Shown piece after piece: positions 45,890 through 55,978 of a stretch of 64,000 nt of DNA (position 1 is its first letter; each line of letters opens with the position of its first letter). A model generated the notes under the pieces. That model searched no databases. It was not told the origin of the DNA and saw only the letters and a list, made by a program, of their open reading frames with translations. This DNA comes from Dactylorhiza incarnata (taxonomy: Eukaryota; Streptophyta; Magnoliopsida; Asparagales; Orchidaceae): positions 9,691,001-9,755,000 of the forward strand of contig JAWHQI010000028.1 of the NCBI GenBank assembly GCA_033032865.1, in the 5' to 3' direction. The translations under genes were made by a program, and so were the position numbers.

Positions 45890-46578
45890 TGGCGAATGTT
45901 GCTGCTCTCGGCGAATGGTGCCGCCTCCGACGAATGGTGATGCCGCTGAAGAATGTCGCCACCCACGACGAATGTTGCCGCCTACGACGAATGTTGCCCC
46001 CCACGATGAATGTCGCCCCGCACGATGATTGTCGTCGCCCACGACAATTATTGCGCCCACGACAAATGTCGTCGCCCATGACAATTGTCGCCCACCACAA
46101 CAATTGTCGCCCCCATGACAAATGTCATCCACCATGACAAATGTCGCCCACCATGACAAATATCGCCCTCACGACAAATGTCGCCGCCCAGGTTAAATGT
46201 CCCCTCCCACTACAAATGTCCCCGCCCACGATAAATGTTGCCGCCCATGACAACTGTCGCCCCCACCCACAAGAATTGTTGCCCCCATGATAAATGTCAT
46301 CCACCACAACAAATGTCGCCCACCATGACAAATATCGCCCTCACGACAAATATCGCAGCCCAGGTTAAATGTCCCCACCCACTACAAATGTACCCTCCCA
46401 TGATAAATGTCACCGCCCATGACAATTGTTGCCCCCCACGACAAATGTCTCCCCCCACGACAAATGTCGCCCTCATGACAAATGTCGCCCCCACGACAAA
46501 TGTCGCCCCCACGACAAATGTCGCACCCCATGACATATGTCGCCCTCCACTACAATTGTCGCCCCTATGACAAATGCA
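45890..46578 (+). repeat. Minisatellite with palindromic core CGACAAATGTCG
   Basis: About 35 units of 17-20 bases such as CCCACGACAAATGTCGCC, beginning with divergent units (GGCGAATGGTGCC, GACGAATGTTGCC). CGACA-AA-TGTCG is an inverted repeat around two bases. Long frames on both strands are translations of this repeat. A TATA-like TATAAATTA follows at 46613-46621. Confidence 0.9.
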
Positions 46579-48560
46579 GCCTTTGATCGGGCCGGAGGCC
46601 CGTGCCTGTCACTTGTATAAATTAAAAAGTGTACGTAACATTCGCGAAGAGAAGTCCTCCTGGACAAAAATTGAGAAATTAAATATGTGTCACACACACA
46701 CACACACCTATACATATAATATTGGCCAACCGTAGATCAGTGACGCTTAATAAAAATAACTTATAGCCCTTTATTCGTCGTTTATTAGAAAAAGTTTCGG
46801 CGATGAAATTTATTATGATGACAACACTCGATGATAACTGGAAATTGTCTATTAGTCAATTAGATTGGCAGTTCTCTGTTAGATTAGGTCTTACCTTTTA
46901 TCCACCAGTCTGCCGGCTGCCAATTGCCCCACTTTCATCCTCATCCTGGAGAGAAATATTTTTATACGTGTATCATTGCTACCTCTAGCCGCGAGACTGT
47001 ATTTTCTCTATTAACTACAGTTGTATCGAAAATACAATTCCAAAAAGATGTGTTTTCAGATCTTTTTTGAAGGCAAAAATACAGTTGTTTTTAACATTAA
47101 CAAAAACATCTGTTCTACAGTAATATTTTTACAAATTTTATACAAAACATATGCATATGAGATCTTAAAATGATTGTAAAAAAAATATGAATCGATATTA
47201 AGATTTTTATTTTGTAAGAAAATATACATATTAGCCTAAAAAATTATTTTCGCACATAAAAATAGCAAAGATACGCATATAAAAAAAATTTCCCGTCCTG
47301 AAACCTTGTTGCCGAACTCTTCATGCTTCACTGGTGCTTTAATTGAGAGGACCAAATCACCCTCATAAAGCAGTCACCTACTATTATAAAATTTGGGTTT
47401 TTGGGCTGCCACGACACATCTCCTCCTCGACTGCCTCCCGCCGAAAGAAGTAAGTAGAGCCAGGGAAAAAACTGAGATGGCGCAACCTTCATCATTTCAC
47501 CTTCTCTGGCATGACACATCTCCTCCTCGACTGCCACCTGCCGAAATCAGCGAGTAGAGGCAGGGAAAAAACTGAGATGGCACAACCTATTCTTTGGCAC
47601 AAGGTCTCTCGAGCGATCAAGCTTTCTCCAAACGCGGGGTGGCATTCGTGCTTTCGGCGTGCTCCGTGAAAAGGGCACCCTGGTTGACATTCTCTTCCCG
47701 ACTCTCCAACCGCAGTCACCCCCTTCAGATTGCTGCTCCATTTCTGCGTCCTCCCGCCGCTACATGTTGCCTCAGGGTTGCTTTACTGAAGTTCCCCCTT
47801 TCTCTGGTGAGTTCCGAGCGAGAAGCTTCTCTGTGAGTTTCTTCTTTCAGATCACGCATGATCTGGATAGAGAAGCTACATGTTGCCTCAGGGTTACCTG
47901 AACAATATCCACATCAGTCCTTTCTTCTGAGCGATGAAGCTTCTTTCATTCCTATCCGCTATCCCCGATATTTCTTCTGTGAGTTTCTTCTTCCTCTCCA
48001 TCTAACATCTATTCCTCATCCCAATATTTAGGGCATCTCCTTTTGACCCTATGTTTTATTTTGTGCAGGAATCATCACTATGGTTAAAGTGCCTCCTGCA
48101 TTCACTGTTGAAGTAAAGATAGTAAATGCTAACTTAAAGTTAATCTTGGTTAGATATATTTTTTCCTCCATGTTTTTACCCTATTTTTCGGCTCCAAGAG
48201 ATTGGATTTACGATTCTTCATTTTCTTTCTACAAATTCTGCTAATATAGATTTATATATAGGGTATTTCCTGTGTGAGTAATGCTAAGCTAGATTTATTT
48301 CTACTGTTAATCTTGGTGAGTTTTTCTTGGTAGTTAAGATTTTTGGTTCTTTGATATATTCATGGCAATTCATCACTCGCACTCTCATGTTAGGAATTAT
48401 TTTACTCACACTCTCATGCTAGGAATTATTTATTCTGTTAATAAGTTTGCTTCGAAGATCTATCCACCGATCCTTTTTTGCAAAAGATGAACGCTTTCTG
48501 CGGGTCTTCTCTTGCGTCACTCGCATTGCTCCCCTGAAGCATACCAACCCATACTTTTTC
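46579..48560 (+). other. Unassigned mosaic with local duplications
   Basis: No gene is supported. Contents: a hairpin GGGCCGGAGGCCC (about 46587-46599); a CA run (46689-46707); 47147-47232, similar on the minus strand to the Helitron-like sequence at 25653-25738; two copies of a 78-base block (47411-47490 and 47512-47589, sharing GGGAAAAAACTGAGATGGC); and CTACATGTTGCCTCAGGGTT twice (about 47760 and 47876). The frames of 60-80 codons in 47300-47900 have no recognisable domain. Confidence 0.5.
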
Positions 48561-48737
48561 TGCAGGTATCTTTCTTACATTCACGAGTGCACCCAAATCA
48601 ATTTAATTTTATTACTCATCCATTTTATGCAGGTATTTTTCTTACATTCACCGGTGCATCCAAATCGATTTATTTTTTCTCTGATCCATTTTCTGCAGGA
48701 TTCTTTCTTACATTTAGCAATGGACCTAAGACGAACT
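48561..48737 (+). repeat. Tandem repeat of about 67 bp, cut by LTR I
   Basis: Units begin TGCAGGTAT at 48561, TGCAGGTAT at 48628 and TGCAGGATT at 48694. Each contains TTTCTTACATT. The third is interrupted at 48737 by the TG of LTR I. Each unit start, with pyrimidines before TGCAG, resembles a 3' splice site. Confidence 0.85.
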
Positions 48738-49396
48738 TGTACAACCCCGTATTCATCGAGGGGGTCCCCTAGCCACAGGGTGGCCGAAAGGGAAGACGAG
48801 TGAGGTAAGCAGGCTTCTGCATAGGCCCAAAAGAGCATTCTCCCGGCGGGGGGAGGTAGTACTCACAAACGAGGAAGTCCTAAGGCGAGGACAGACAGGC
48901 AAACAAAGGTCGGAATCCTATTCTCAAAGGGAAACCGGAAGCGGCGAGCGGTGCCTTCATGGACCACTCGCCCGAGAGTGGCAAATGGTGCCTTCTCGGA
49001 CCACTCGCCCATGGATGGCGAATGGTGCCCTCATGGACCACTCGCCCAGAAGGATCTAGATGTGAAATGACTTAGATACCCCTTGTGGGCTGCTAATAGC
49101 TCTTCAGAACAGTGGAATTAGGTTGTTATCAGACCAATTGGGGTGCGGTTAGTAAAACCGGAAGGAGGATTCATGCTATTTGCAGACCAGACTAGAAAAT
49201 CTATAAATAGACCCTTAAGGGCACCTTGGAGGAGATCAGATCTTTGTATCTCTCTCCTCCAGGATAGTTATGGAGTTGGCTGCTATCGCCTTGGGTCTGT
49301 TCTAGCTTTTCCATCCATTGTCAGGAGAGTTAAGTGAGGGAGAAGTAGGCACCGACTATACCCCCCTGTGGGTCCGAGCGCAGAGATTGGTTGACA
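48738..49396 (+). repeat. LTR I, probably of a Tat-type Ty3/gypsy element
   Basis: TGTACAACCCCG start; the end is placed at GGTTGACA (49396) and could be 49402. It has three palindromic units (48943-49047), TATAAATAG (49202-49210) and a C-rich downstream part. A leader and the start of a gag-like frame follow, which marks it as a 5' LTR. No second copy is seen. Confidence 0.65.
48943..49047 (+). repeat. GGCGAGYGGT/ACCACTCGCC palindromic units in LTR I
   Basis: Three units of about 30 bases, GGCGAGCGGTGCC followed by GACCACTCGCCC, spaced 40 bases. The arms GGCGAGYGGT and ACCACTCGCC are reverse complements with one G-T position. They lie 155 bases upstream of the TATA box. Confidence 0.88.
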
Positions 49397-49407
49397 GTTT
49401 CAATAGT

Positions 49408-49735
49408 ATTGGTGCGGTGAGCGTGGACCGTAGCCAGTGCAAGAAAATCTCAAGCTGAGCTTGATGGCAGGAGATGGCTCCAACCCGGGTCACTCACAGC
49501 CACCAATAGCAATGGAGTGAATGGAGATATTCGAGAAGTTCAAGCGGTAGGTCATGTAGACTATGCTGGTGGCTCCCGCCGGAAGGTGCGAGTGCGAGAA
49601 GCCGGTGGTTCCGCCCCAGCAGATCGACGAGAATGCTTCGGACCATCGGCTGGTGAAGGAGGTCGCGGCGGAGGCTTCAGATTGGCTCGATTCCTTTGCT
49701 TTCCCTCTCTTTGTTTTGATAAATGTAACTAGATT
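49408..49735 (+). pseudogene. gag: Element I primer region and gag start
   Basis: After the LTR, ATTGGTGCGGTGAGCGTGG (49408 onward) sits at the primer-site position and resembles the ATTGGCGCCGT start of Tat-type primer sites, but not closely enough to name the tRNA. An ATG at 49464 begins MAGDGSNPGHSQPPI, with a stop at 49518-49520 and further breaks. Homology ends near 49735 and no capsid block is reached, so this is only the first tens of codons of a Gag. Confidence 0.5.
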
Positions 49736-49739
49736 CTTC

Positions 49740-50294
49740 ATTATTTGATGATGTTAGCTATAAACCATGCTTTTGTAATGTCTATTTCAATTTTCTGAAA
49801 TTATCTTGTTTATATGGGTGTATAAGGTGCGCCACCAAATTCACTCCACCCTCCACTCATTCCGCAAGCCTACTCTTCCTCTCGCCAAGCTAAGCGGTGC
49901 TAACGGCCCGTATATTCCACCTCACTTCCGCCTGTGTGAACCAATCCATCCGCTTACCTTCTCTTCCTTCCACCCTTGCGAAGTAGTGCGTTCAAGGCCT
50001 GCGTAGTTTTCCATCCCGCCTGGTGAAGCAGCACATAGCGACATGCATAAGAATAGTTAATTAGTTGTTTTCTTTTATTTTCCATTAGCCAAATCAACCC
50101 TTCCACAATCCATCAGCTCGATAGAACTTCAATCTCAAGTCCTTCCTCAAAAGTAATCTCCACCTTACGGTGTTCCTTTGAGTTCGATACTTGGGGAAAT
50201 TTGCCCATTTTATATTACTTAAACGATCGGTACACTGCTGTTTTGTTCCGCAGTCTCGTTACCTCCTATAGCAATGTTGCGGAATTGCGCATCG
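49740..50294 (+). repeat. Right part of the 5' LTR of element J
   Basis: Non-coding sequence ending GCGCATCG at 50294, where Athila-type LTRs end CATCA. The primer site follows after six bases. The left limit is unknown. The 3' LTR of J (53489 on) holds only the opposite end of the LTR, so the two cannot be aligned here. Confidence 0.5.
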
Positions 50295-50300
50295 AGTTTT

Positions 50301-50318
50301 TGGCGCCATTACCGGGGA
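50301..50318 (+). other. Primer binding site of J (tRNA-Asp type)
   Basis: TGGCGCCATTACCGGGGA differs at two bases from the tRNA-Asp complement used by Athila elements E and F in this window. Confidence 0.85.
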
Positions 50319-50512
50319 ACACAGTCATGTGAGTTTCTGGAAAGGGAGAGCCGAGAGATACAAGTTCTTCCATTTGTAAATTGCATCCTTTATTTTATTC
50401 CAGTTCTTGTTTTTCCTTTTTCCTGTTTTATATTAGGTTATTTTAGTAATTTATTGTTAGGTGTAGTTTTTTGAACATTTGTGATTTTCTATTGAATCTT
50501 GATATCTTCACA

Positions 50513-51759
50513 ATGTGGGCATCATTCAATATTCGTTGCTGTTGGTGTGGAGATGTCTCTCATGCTAGTGATAGATGTCCAAAGGGAGTAATAGCCCTAG
50601 CACTCAAAGCCTGGTATATGGAGCACCGACTTCGTCTGGTACTCCATATGGTGTGCGTAAGTCCTATGGCTATTCTTCTAAGCCTTTACCGGCATACCTC
50701 CTTGTGGCTTCAACACCTATCTTGCCAATGAAGTCAGCAAGGCGATGCTTCTTTTGTCAAATCATAGATCACGCCCTGAAGGATTGTGCTGCTTATCTTT
50801 GCCAATTGGACGAGGATGACGAGCCGGATATCCGGATCGTCCCGACTCCTAACTATGACAGCACACCCTCCACCTATGATTATGTTGTTATATCACCTAC
50901 AAGTTTTGAAGGGAATGATGCAGACACGCTCATCAGAATTGTGGCTGATCTAGGCTCTGACATGGCTGAGCCTATATTCCCTGTACATACATCACCTCGC
51001 ATGAATTCAATTCTTTGTGAGGATTCGGTGCTTGACTTTCATCCAAGCAATATTCCTCCCCCTGTTGTGCATGCCACTACGCTCGTCGTTGACAACATTT
51101 TTGAAGATGCCTTGCATGAGGAGGCAATTGATCTACATACCATACTTATTCCTATGGAGGAGGACAACCTTCTAGGTGAAGAGGATTTCTCCTCAACACC
51201 GTTGGAGGAAGTCCAAATCTTGGGCAAGGTAATTGTTGATCCTGCCGAACCTTGCTGCATTGTTAACAATGCCGACATTATTTTAATTCCCCAACCTGAT
51301 GGGAGTGAGACTAGGACCACTCCGCTGATTAATATTTGTTTAAGTTTTTCTTCTCTTTTATTCCATGACCCACCTTCTTCTTCTTTTGAGCCTATGAAGG
51401 TTGAGTCTTCACAGGTAATGCAGGAGGACTTGGTGCAGTTTGCCCAAATCAATGATGTGCATATCTTCTTGTGTGAGGAGGTTGACTCCCCCTCCACAAA
51501 GGACCTGCCATGTATTGTATTCCCCTCCTGCTGCCTCCCTGAAGACGTCACCCTGCTAGGCAAGGACATTTATTTTGGTGAAAGTAGTAAGGAGGACTCT
51601 TCCTCCACTTCTTTCTTTCTCTTCCCTCTACCTATGACAAGCATGTATTATTATTTAGGTGGAGGAGTAGTGTTTCTATCACCGTATCGGTACCCGTTAC
51701 CGAAGCGGATATTAGAACAGTTGCATGTCCACTTCTCATTCCATACTCCCATTAGCTAA
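50513..51759 (+). CDS. Element J gag-like ORF with two CCHC knuckles
   Basis: A first knuckle, CCWCGDVSHASDRC, reads in the frame starting at ATG 50513 (about 50537-50578). The main open frame starts at ATG 50575, right after an in-frame TAG, and runs 394 codons. It opens MSKGSNSPSTQSLVYG, and a second knuckle CFFCQIIDHALKDC lies at residues about 58-71. One base separates the frames, so either the original start was upstream with a shift or the knuckle is expressed separately. The rest is acidic (DEDDEPDIRI, HEEAIDLHT, MEEDNLLGEED) without a recognised domain. Paired knuckles after a retroelement primer site suggest an RNA-binding Gag derivative. It is the longest gag-like frame here without internal stops in 1.2 kb. 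Confidence 0.6.
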
Positions 51760-53488
51760 AACCTTTTACCTTCTGAATAAGTCGTGCTGGGATGACAATA
51801 ACCCAGTAGTTATCTTTCATGTTTTTGTCTTTTAATTTATCTCTGTCAAAAATTAGTTAGTTATGTGTTATTTTAGTGTGCTTTTATGGAGCTCACCCCT
51901 GCAGGTATTTTCTATTTGTGAAGGCGGTGATCGTGATTCTTCGTATGGCGGCTTTACCTTGGATTTTCATACATGTTCTGGTATGCTCAATATCTAAGCA
52001 TTGGGTAATCTCTTCCCCTAGCTCTATTTTGAATTTCATAAGTTATATAATGTGATAGATTATTTTGTTTAAGTCCATGGGAGAGTAGATCTATGTGCCC
52101 ACTCACGTGCACTAATGCATAGCATGCTAGAAGTACTTTTATTTTAGTTTATTGAAAATTGTTGTTCATTCTCTTTGCGCACCACATCACCCCCTTGAGC
52201 GCGTACTCATCTGTATGCGTGCTCTGAGTTGAATTTAATTCTTCTGCTTATTTGGGAAAGTCTAGGTGCTGACTTTGGACTATGTAACGAAGTAAAATGT
52301 TGACTCCAGTAGTGCTCCTAGTCAAGTGCTCGGTTACATAAAAATTTGTATAGATTAGACTTCTTTTTATACTTATGGTATTATTTTTTTTATTAGTGTA
52401 CATGTTGTTTACTATACTCAAATGGTGACTCCAGTGCGAATCAAACGGTAGCATTGGGATGTGTGTAAATGATCGCTAGACTCGTATTGCTTGAGTCGGG
52501 AGAAAGGAGAATCTTTATCGGTGGCTAGAACTTGCCCCAAGCAATTCTTGAAGCATTGGCATAGGATAGTTCTAGTGCGTGAGAATGATGTAGGCCATCA
52601 TTTTTGCCCGGTTGAGCCTTTGTGCCATTCATGATCTCCTCCCTCGCTAGCCCTTTGTGCTTACCCCTTCCTCTTGATTCAGCTCCACTTTTATCTCACC
52701 AAAGCTTAAGAGCCGATCCTAGTTGCATTCCCAAATCTGAGCTTTTGTCTTGTTTTATTTTCATTAATTGGGGTGTTGTTGTGGTGATTTTTATAGTGAA
52801 AATTGTGGGTAAAAGAAAAGAAAGAAAAAGAAGATTGAGAAAAAGAAGAAGAAGAAGAAGAAGAAAAGATTGTTATGAAAAAGTTAATTTGAAAATTTTG
52901 CAAATATTTGTATTCGGAGTAGGCGGTGCACACACCCATATTGCAAAGTCCAAGTTTGGGGGTGTGGTGCACTTGCATTCAATGATTGGTATGCGGGGAA
53001 TTATAATAAAGCTCATTTGGGTTCAGGCTTATTCAGCCTTCGTTTTTATCTTTGTTTACCCCACCTTAACCCAAGCCCCATTTAAAACCTAAATCCCTAC
53101 TGACTCACACTTTGAACCAATCTACTGTCGTGGAGAGAATGTGATCGAGTGAGCTTATGGTCACCGACACCGATGGATTTCGGTGGAGTTTGTCCTGCAC
53201 CCTAATCTTGAGCAATGCTCATCTCAGCGCTTAGCTTACTTTCTCTGTATGCGTGACCGGATGATTCACCTTGGTTCACCTTTTTGAGTAGTTGTAATAT
53301 ACTTTTACTCTTTTAGAAATCTATAAACTGTTTGTATAATGAGAAATCTTCTCTATTATTTTCTTATGCACATGAGCATGCGACTTCACATGGTACTCTG
53401 TTTTGTAATTTTAAGCCATCTACTTTTCTTTCCCCGTTTGTTTAGCATTTGATTGCTCGGGACGTGCAAATCGGTATGTCTGGGGGTG
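51760..53488 (+). other. Element J 3' non-coding region
   Basis: 51770-52150 matches K on the opposite strand (shared words GCCCACTCACGTGCAC, CATAGCATGCTAGAA, GGAGCTCACCC). It ends in GTGCAAATCGGTATGTCTGG and the purine tract. A 156-codon frame at 52622 is built on a GA-rich run (52835-52865) and is not called. Confidence 0.65.
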
Positions 53489-53763
53489 TGATGAGTCCCA
53501 GTTATATACCCGTTTTCGGACTCATCTGAGCTTGTTTTCATGCATTTGCACTTCACTTGTAGTTCATTATTGCTTATATTTTACTTGAACACATTTCCTC
53601 GCTAAGTGCATTGTTGTGGCCCATTGTGGTGTGCAATTGCACTCCTGGTTGTTGGGGGTAAGCACGTGGTGCTCCCCACCCCCTTTTTATGTTCTTGTAT
53701 TGAGCTGGAGGGGTATTACCCAGCGCTTTAATTTCTGTAAGTGATTATTGAGCAGGTGGACAG
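53489..53763 (+). repeat. 3' LTR of J, truncated by Sirevirus C
   Basis: Begins TGATGAGTCCCAG after TGGGGGTG, matching the start of the K LTR. It is interrupted at 53764 by TGTTGGAACATGG. The five bases before that insertion are GACAG. Confidence 0.8.
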
Positions 53764-54948
53764 TGTTGGAACATGGTCTTCCGCATCTCCTAGGTTTGAG
53801 AATAATAAATCCTATGTGTATTTGATCTTGTGTGTTTAAGTGTGCAGGATAACAAAGTCCACATGACTCAAGCATTACATAAGAAGGTTGCCCCCAAAGT
53901 TGAGCCATCAAATCCAAAACACCTACTAGCACTGGCAGTAGTACTAGCGCAGGCGCTAGCTGTCGTTCGACGAACTGTTAGCGGCGCTCGACAAAATGCT
54001 CATAACGGCGTTCGACGAAAATTCGCTCGACGAACTCTTTGCTGCGTTCGACAAATTTTCGTTCGATGAAATGTTCGCTTAAGCGCAAATGCCGGGAGAA
54101 CTTATAGAAGGAGATAGTGCTAGGCGATATCCGATAGCGCGGGAGATAGCGAGGTGCACAGTAGGCAAGGGAGAATTGTTTCCTCGGATTGAAGATTCTG
54201 CCGCGCAGAATGTGTCCTAATATTGGATAGCGTCGGCGGTACCACTAGCGCAGGCGCTAGCGCTGAGGCTATAAAAAGGACCCCTCTTCTCTCGTTTCAG
54301 ATATACATTACAGATATTAGAGAGACATCAGAGAGGGAGATAGAGTGCTAGAATTCCAGAGGCTACCTTGGCCGAAAGTTGATGTCCTACTAAAGTTCTG
54401 GAAACTTCTGAAGGAGAATCTCATCACGCTAGATCCAAACGAAGTCCGCTTCTACAATGCTTATTCTACAACGGATCTTCGTCTCCAACTTCAGAAGTTC
54501 ATCAAGAGGGAGTTTTTATTTATTTTCATTTCATATCTTTCTTGTAAACGGTTAGTGAAATCGCCTCGTGTTGGCGACTAGGTCTGGGTAGGACTTAGAG
54601 GGAAAACTCGCCTCATGTTGGCGACTAGATCTAGGCTAGGTCTAGGGGGTGCTCGAGGCCAAATCCGGGGAAGGGTTGGCTAGAGCGGCTTGAGGCCGAA
54701 TCCGGGGAGGATAGGCTAGGGCCAGCCGTTCGTGGGGATGCGAGTCGGGATAGAAAACAAAAAGAGTTCACTATTCATCGCCACCGATTTCTAGCGTTAT
54801 AGAAGTCAACTTTTGTAAAACCTTATTTGATATTAATAAAGCATGTCTCTACTTTATTTCAATTGTTTTACTTGACTTCTTATTGTCTTTATCTTGCATT
54901 ATTACAAAGCTTTTCAAAATTTCACTTAAGTTTTTGAAAACCCTTATT
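53764..54948 (+). repeat. First LTR of the C-D chain
   Basis: TGTTGGAACATGG start, about 94% identical by eye to 59305 onward in the first 250 bases. Alignment ends at AAAACCCTTATT (54948), just short of the C-run and end seen in the second LTR. It contains palindromes CTAGCGCAGGCGCTAG at 53944-53959 and 54245-54260, a TTCGACGAA cluster (53964-54070), TATAAAAAG (54270-54278) and repeated TCGCCTCGTGTTGGCGACTAG. Confidence 0.9.
54270..54278 (+). promoter_or_regulatory. TATA box of first C-D LTR
   Basis: TATAAAAAG, ten bases after the palindrome CTAGCGCAGGCGCTAG. The second LTR has the same box at 59799-59807 with the same palindrome nine bases upstream. Confidence 0.85.
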
Positions 54949-55039
54949 AAAAGAAAGTATATGTTCAAATCTTGCCTCTCCCGAAAGCAATGCAAGAAAA
55001 TCAAATCCCATCTTTTGTACTTCTATTTCTACATTACAA

Positions 55040-55978
55040 TTGCTTCAAACTACAAAGCGCAAAATTAAGAAATTAAAAAAGGCTAATAAACATTTGCGCT
55101 TAGAAAATAAAAATTTAAAGGCAAAAATTAATGAAGAATCAATCTATAATTTATTTAGTTCTACACATGGCTCCTTAGTTGAAAACACCACAACTTGTGT
55201 AGAATATAATGAATTAAAAGAAAAGCACAAGAAACTTGAAAAGGATTTTATTTTAGTAAAAGAACAAAATGAAAAATTATGTTTAGAAAATTCATATTTG
55301 ATAAATGATTGTGCTAAGTGCAAAGACTATAAAATTGAAATTAAGGAGATGGATGAAACATTTGATGAATATAGAAACAACTATCAAGATCATATAGATT
55401 CAATTGTTTCTAGTCTTAAAAATAGCACAATCGCTTATAATAAAGCTAGACATAATTTAATGATTAAAAATAATGAATTAAAAACTAAAATCAACTTGCT
55501 TAAGGAAATCATAAAGAAAAATTCTCAAAACATACATTCTCAAAATAATGCAAAATCCAAAAGCAAGTTGAATATGATTTCTCATAAGTTGAACAAGCCA
55601 AACAATGGAAATAAAAAACTTCAAAGGATTGAAAATGAAATTCCAAAAAACAATCATTACTATTATTTACAACATCAATCTTCTCCCATTGTAAAATTAA
55701 ATGTTCACAAATTTCCTATGAAAAATACTTTCAATAATCATTACAATCATAATCATCAATAAAAAGATTATCACAATGGAAATTTCACATATAAGAATAA
55801 CACTAAACCAAAGTTTGAATGGAGGCCCAAAATTAAAAATGAAACATTAACTTCACATGAAAGGACCCATTCATCACTAACTACCCACAAACCAACACGC
55901 TATATTTGGGTACCCAAAGGAATCATCCCATATGGTCCCCTTTGGATACCTAAAACTCTTATTCATTAGGTATCATCA
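55040..55978 (+). pseudogene. gag: Sirevirus C gag-like coiled-coil protein (C-terminal part)
   Basis: The open frame 55040-55762 encodes a Lys/Glu/Asn-rich coiled coil (KKLKKANKHLRLENKNLKAK, then LKEKHKKLEKDFILVKEQNE). The same frame continues past a stop at 55760-55762 to TRYIWVPKGIIPYGPLWIPK (about 55890-55960). A terminal WVPK segment after a coiled coil is characteristic of Sirevirus Gag, and D has QIWVPKK at the matching place. The capsid and knuckle parts are missing because the left end joins the damaged LTR directly. The frame's start is therefore a junction, not a true start. Confidence 0.75.

Larger units (their letters stand above)
50301..53763 (+). mobile_element. Element J: non-autonomous Athila-like retrotransposon
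   Basis: Primer site, one ORF with nucleocapsid-type zinc knuckles, a long 3' non-coding part, purine tract TGGGGGTG (53481-53488) and a 3' LTR (TGATGAGTCCC, 53489) cut at 53763 by Sirevirus C. There is no RT or integrase. Fragment K (39729-40746, minus) is a relative, so the family is multicopy. A gag-only LTR element driven by Athila enzymes is the inference. Confidence 0.75.

Noticed and set aside
46585..46617. A second Helitron 3' end (hairpin GGGCCGGAGGCCC, spacer, then CTTG|T)
   Set aside because: The terminal tetranucleotide is CTTG rather than CTRR and no second copy of this end is seen in the window.
45735..46715. Several overlapping minus-strand frames rich in W, G, D and H across the minisatellite
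   Set aside because: They are translations of the CGACAAATGTCG repeat and exist in most frames.
47594..47836. A small gene in the duplicated mosaic 47300-47900
   Set aside because: Frames of about 80 codons occur in two registers, lack domains and cross internal duplications.
52622..53092. A 156-codon frame with a hydrophobic stretch and an arginine run
   Set aside because: The basic run comes from a GA-rich microsatellite and the frame lies in the non-coding 3' part of element J.
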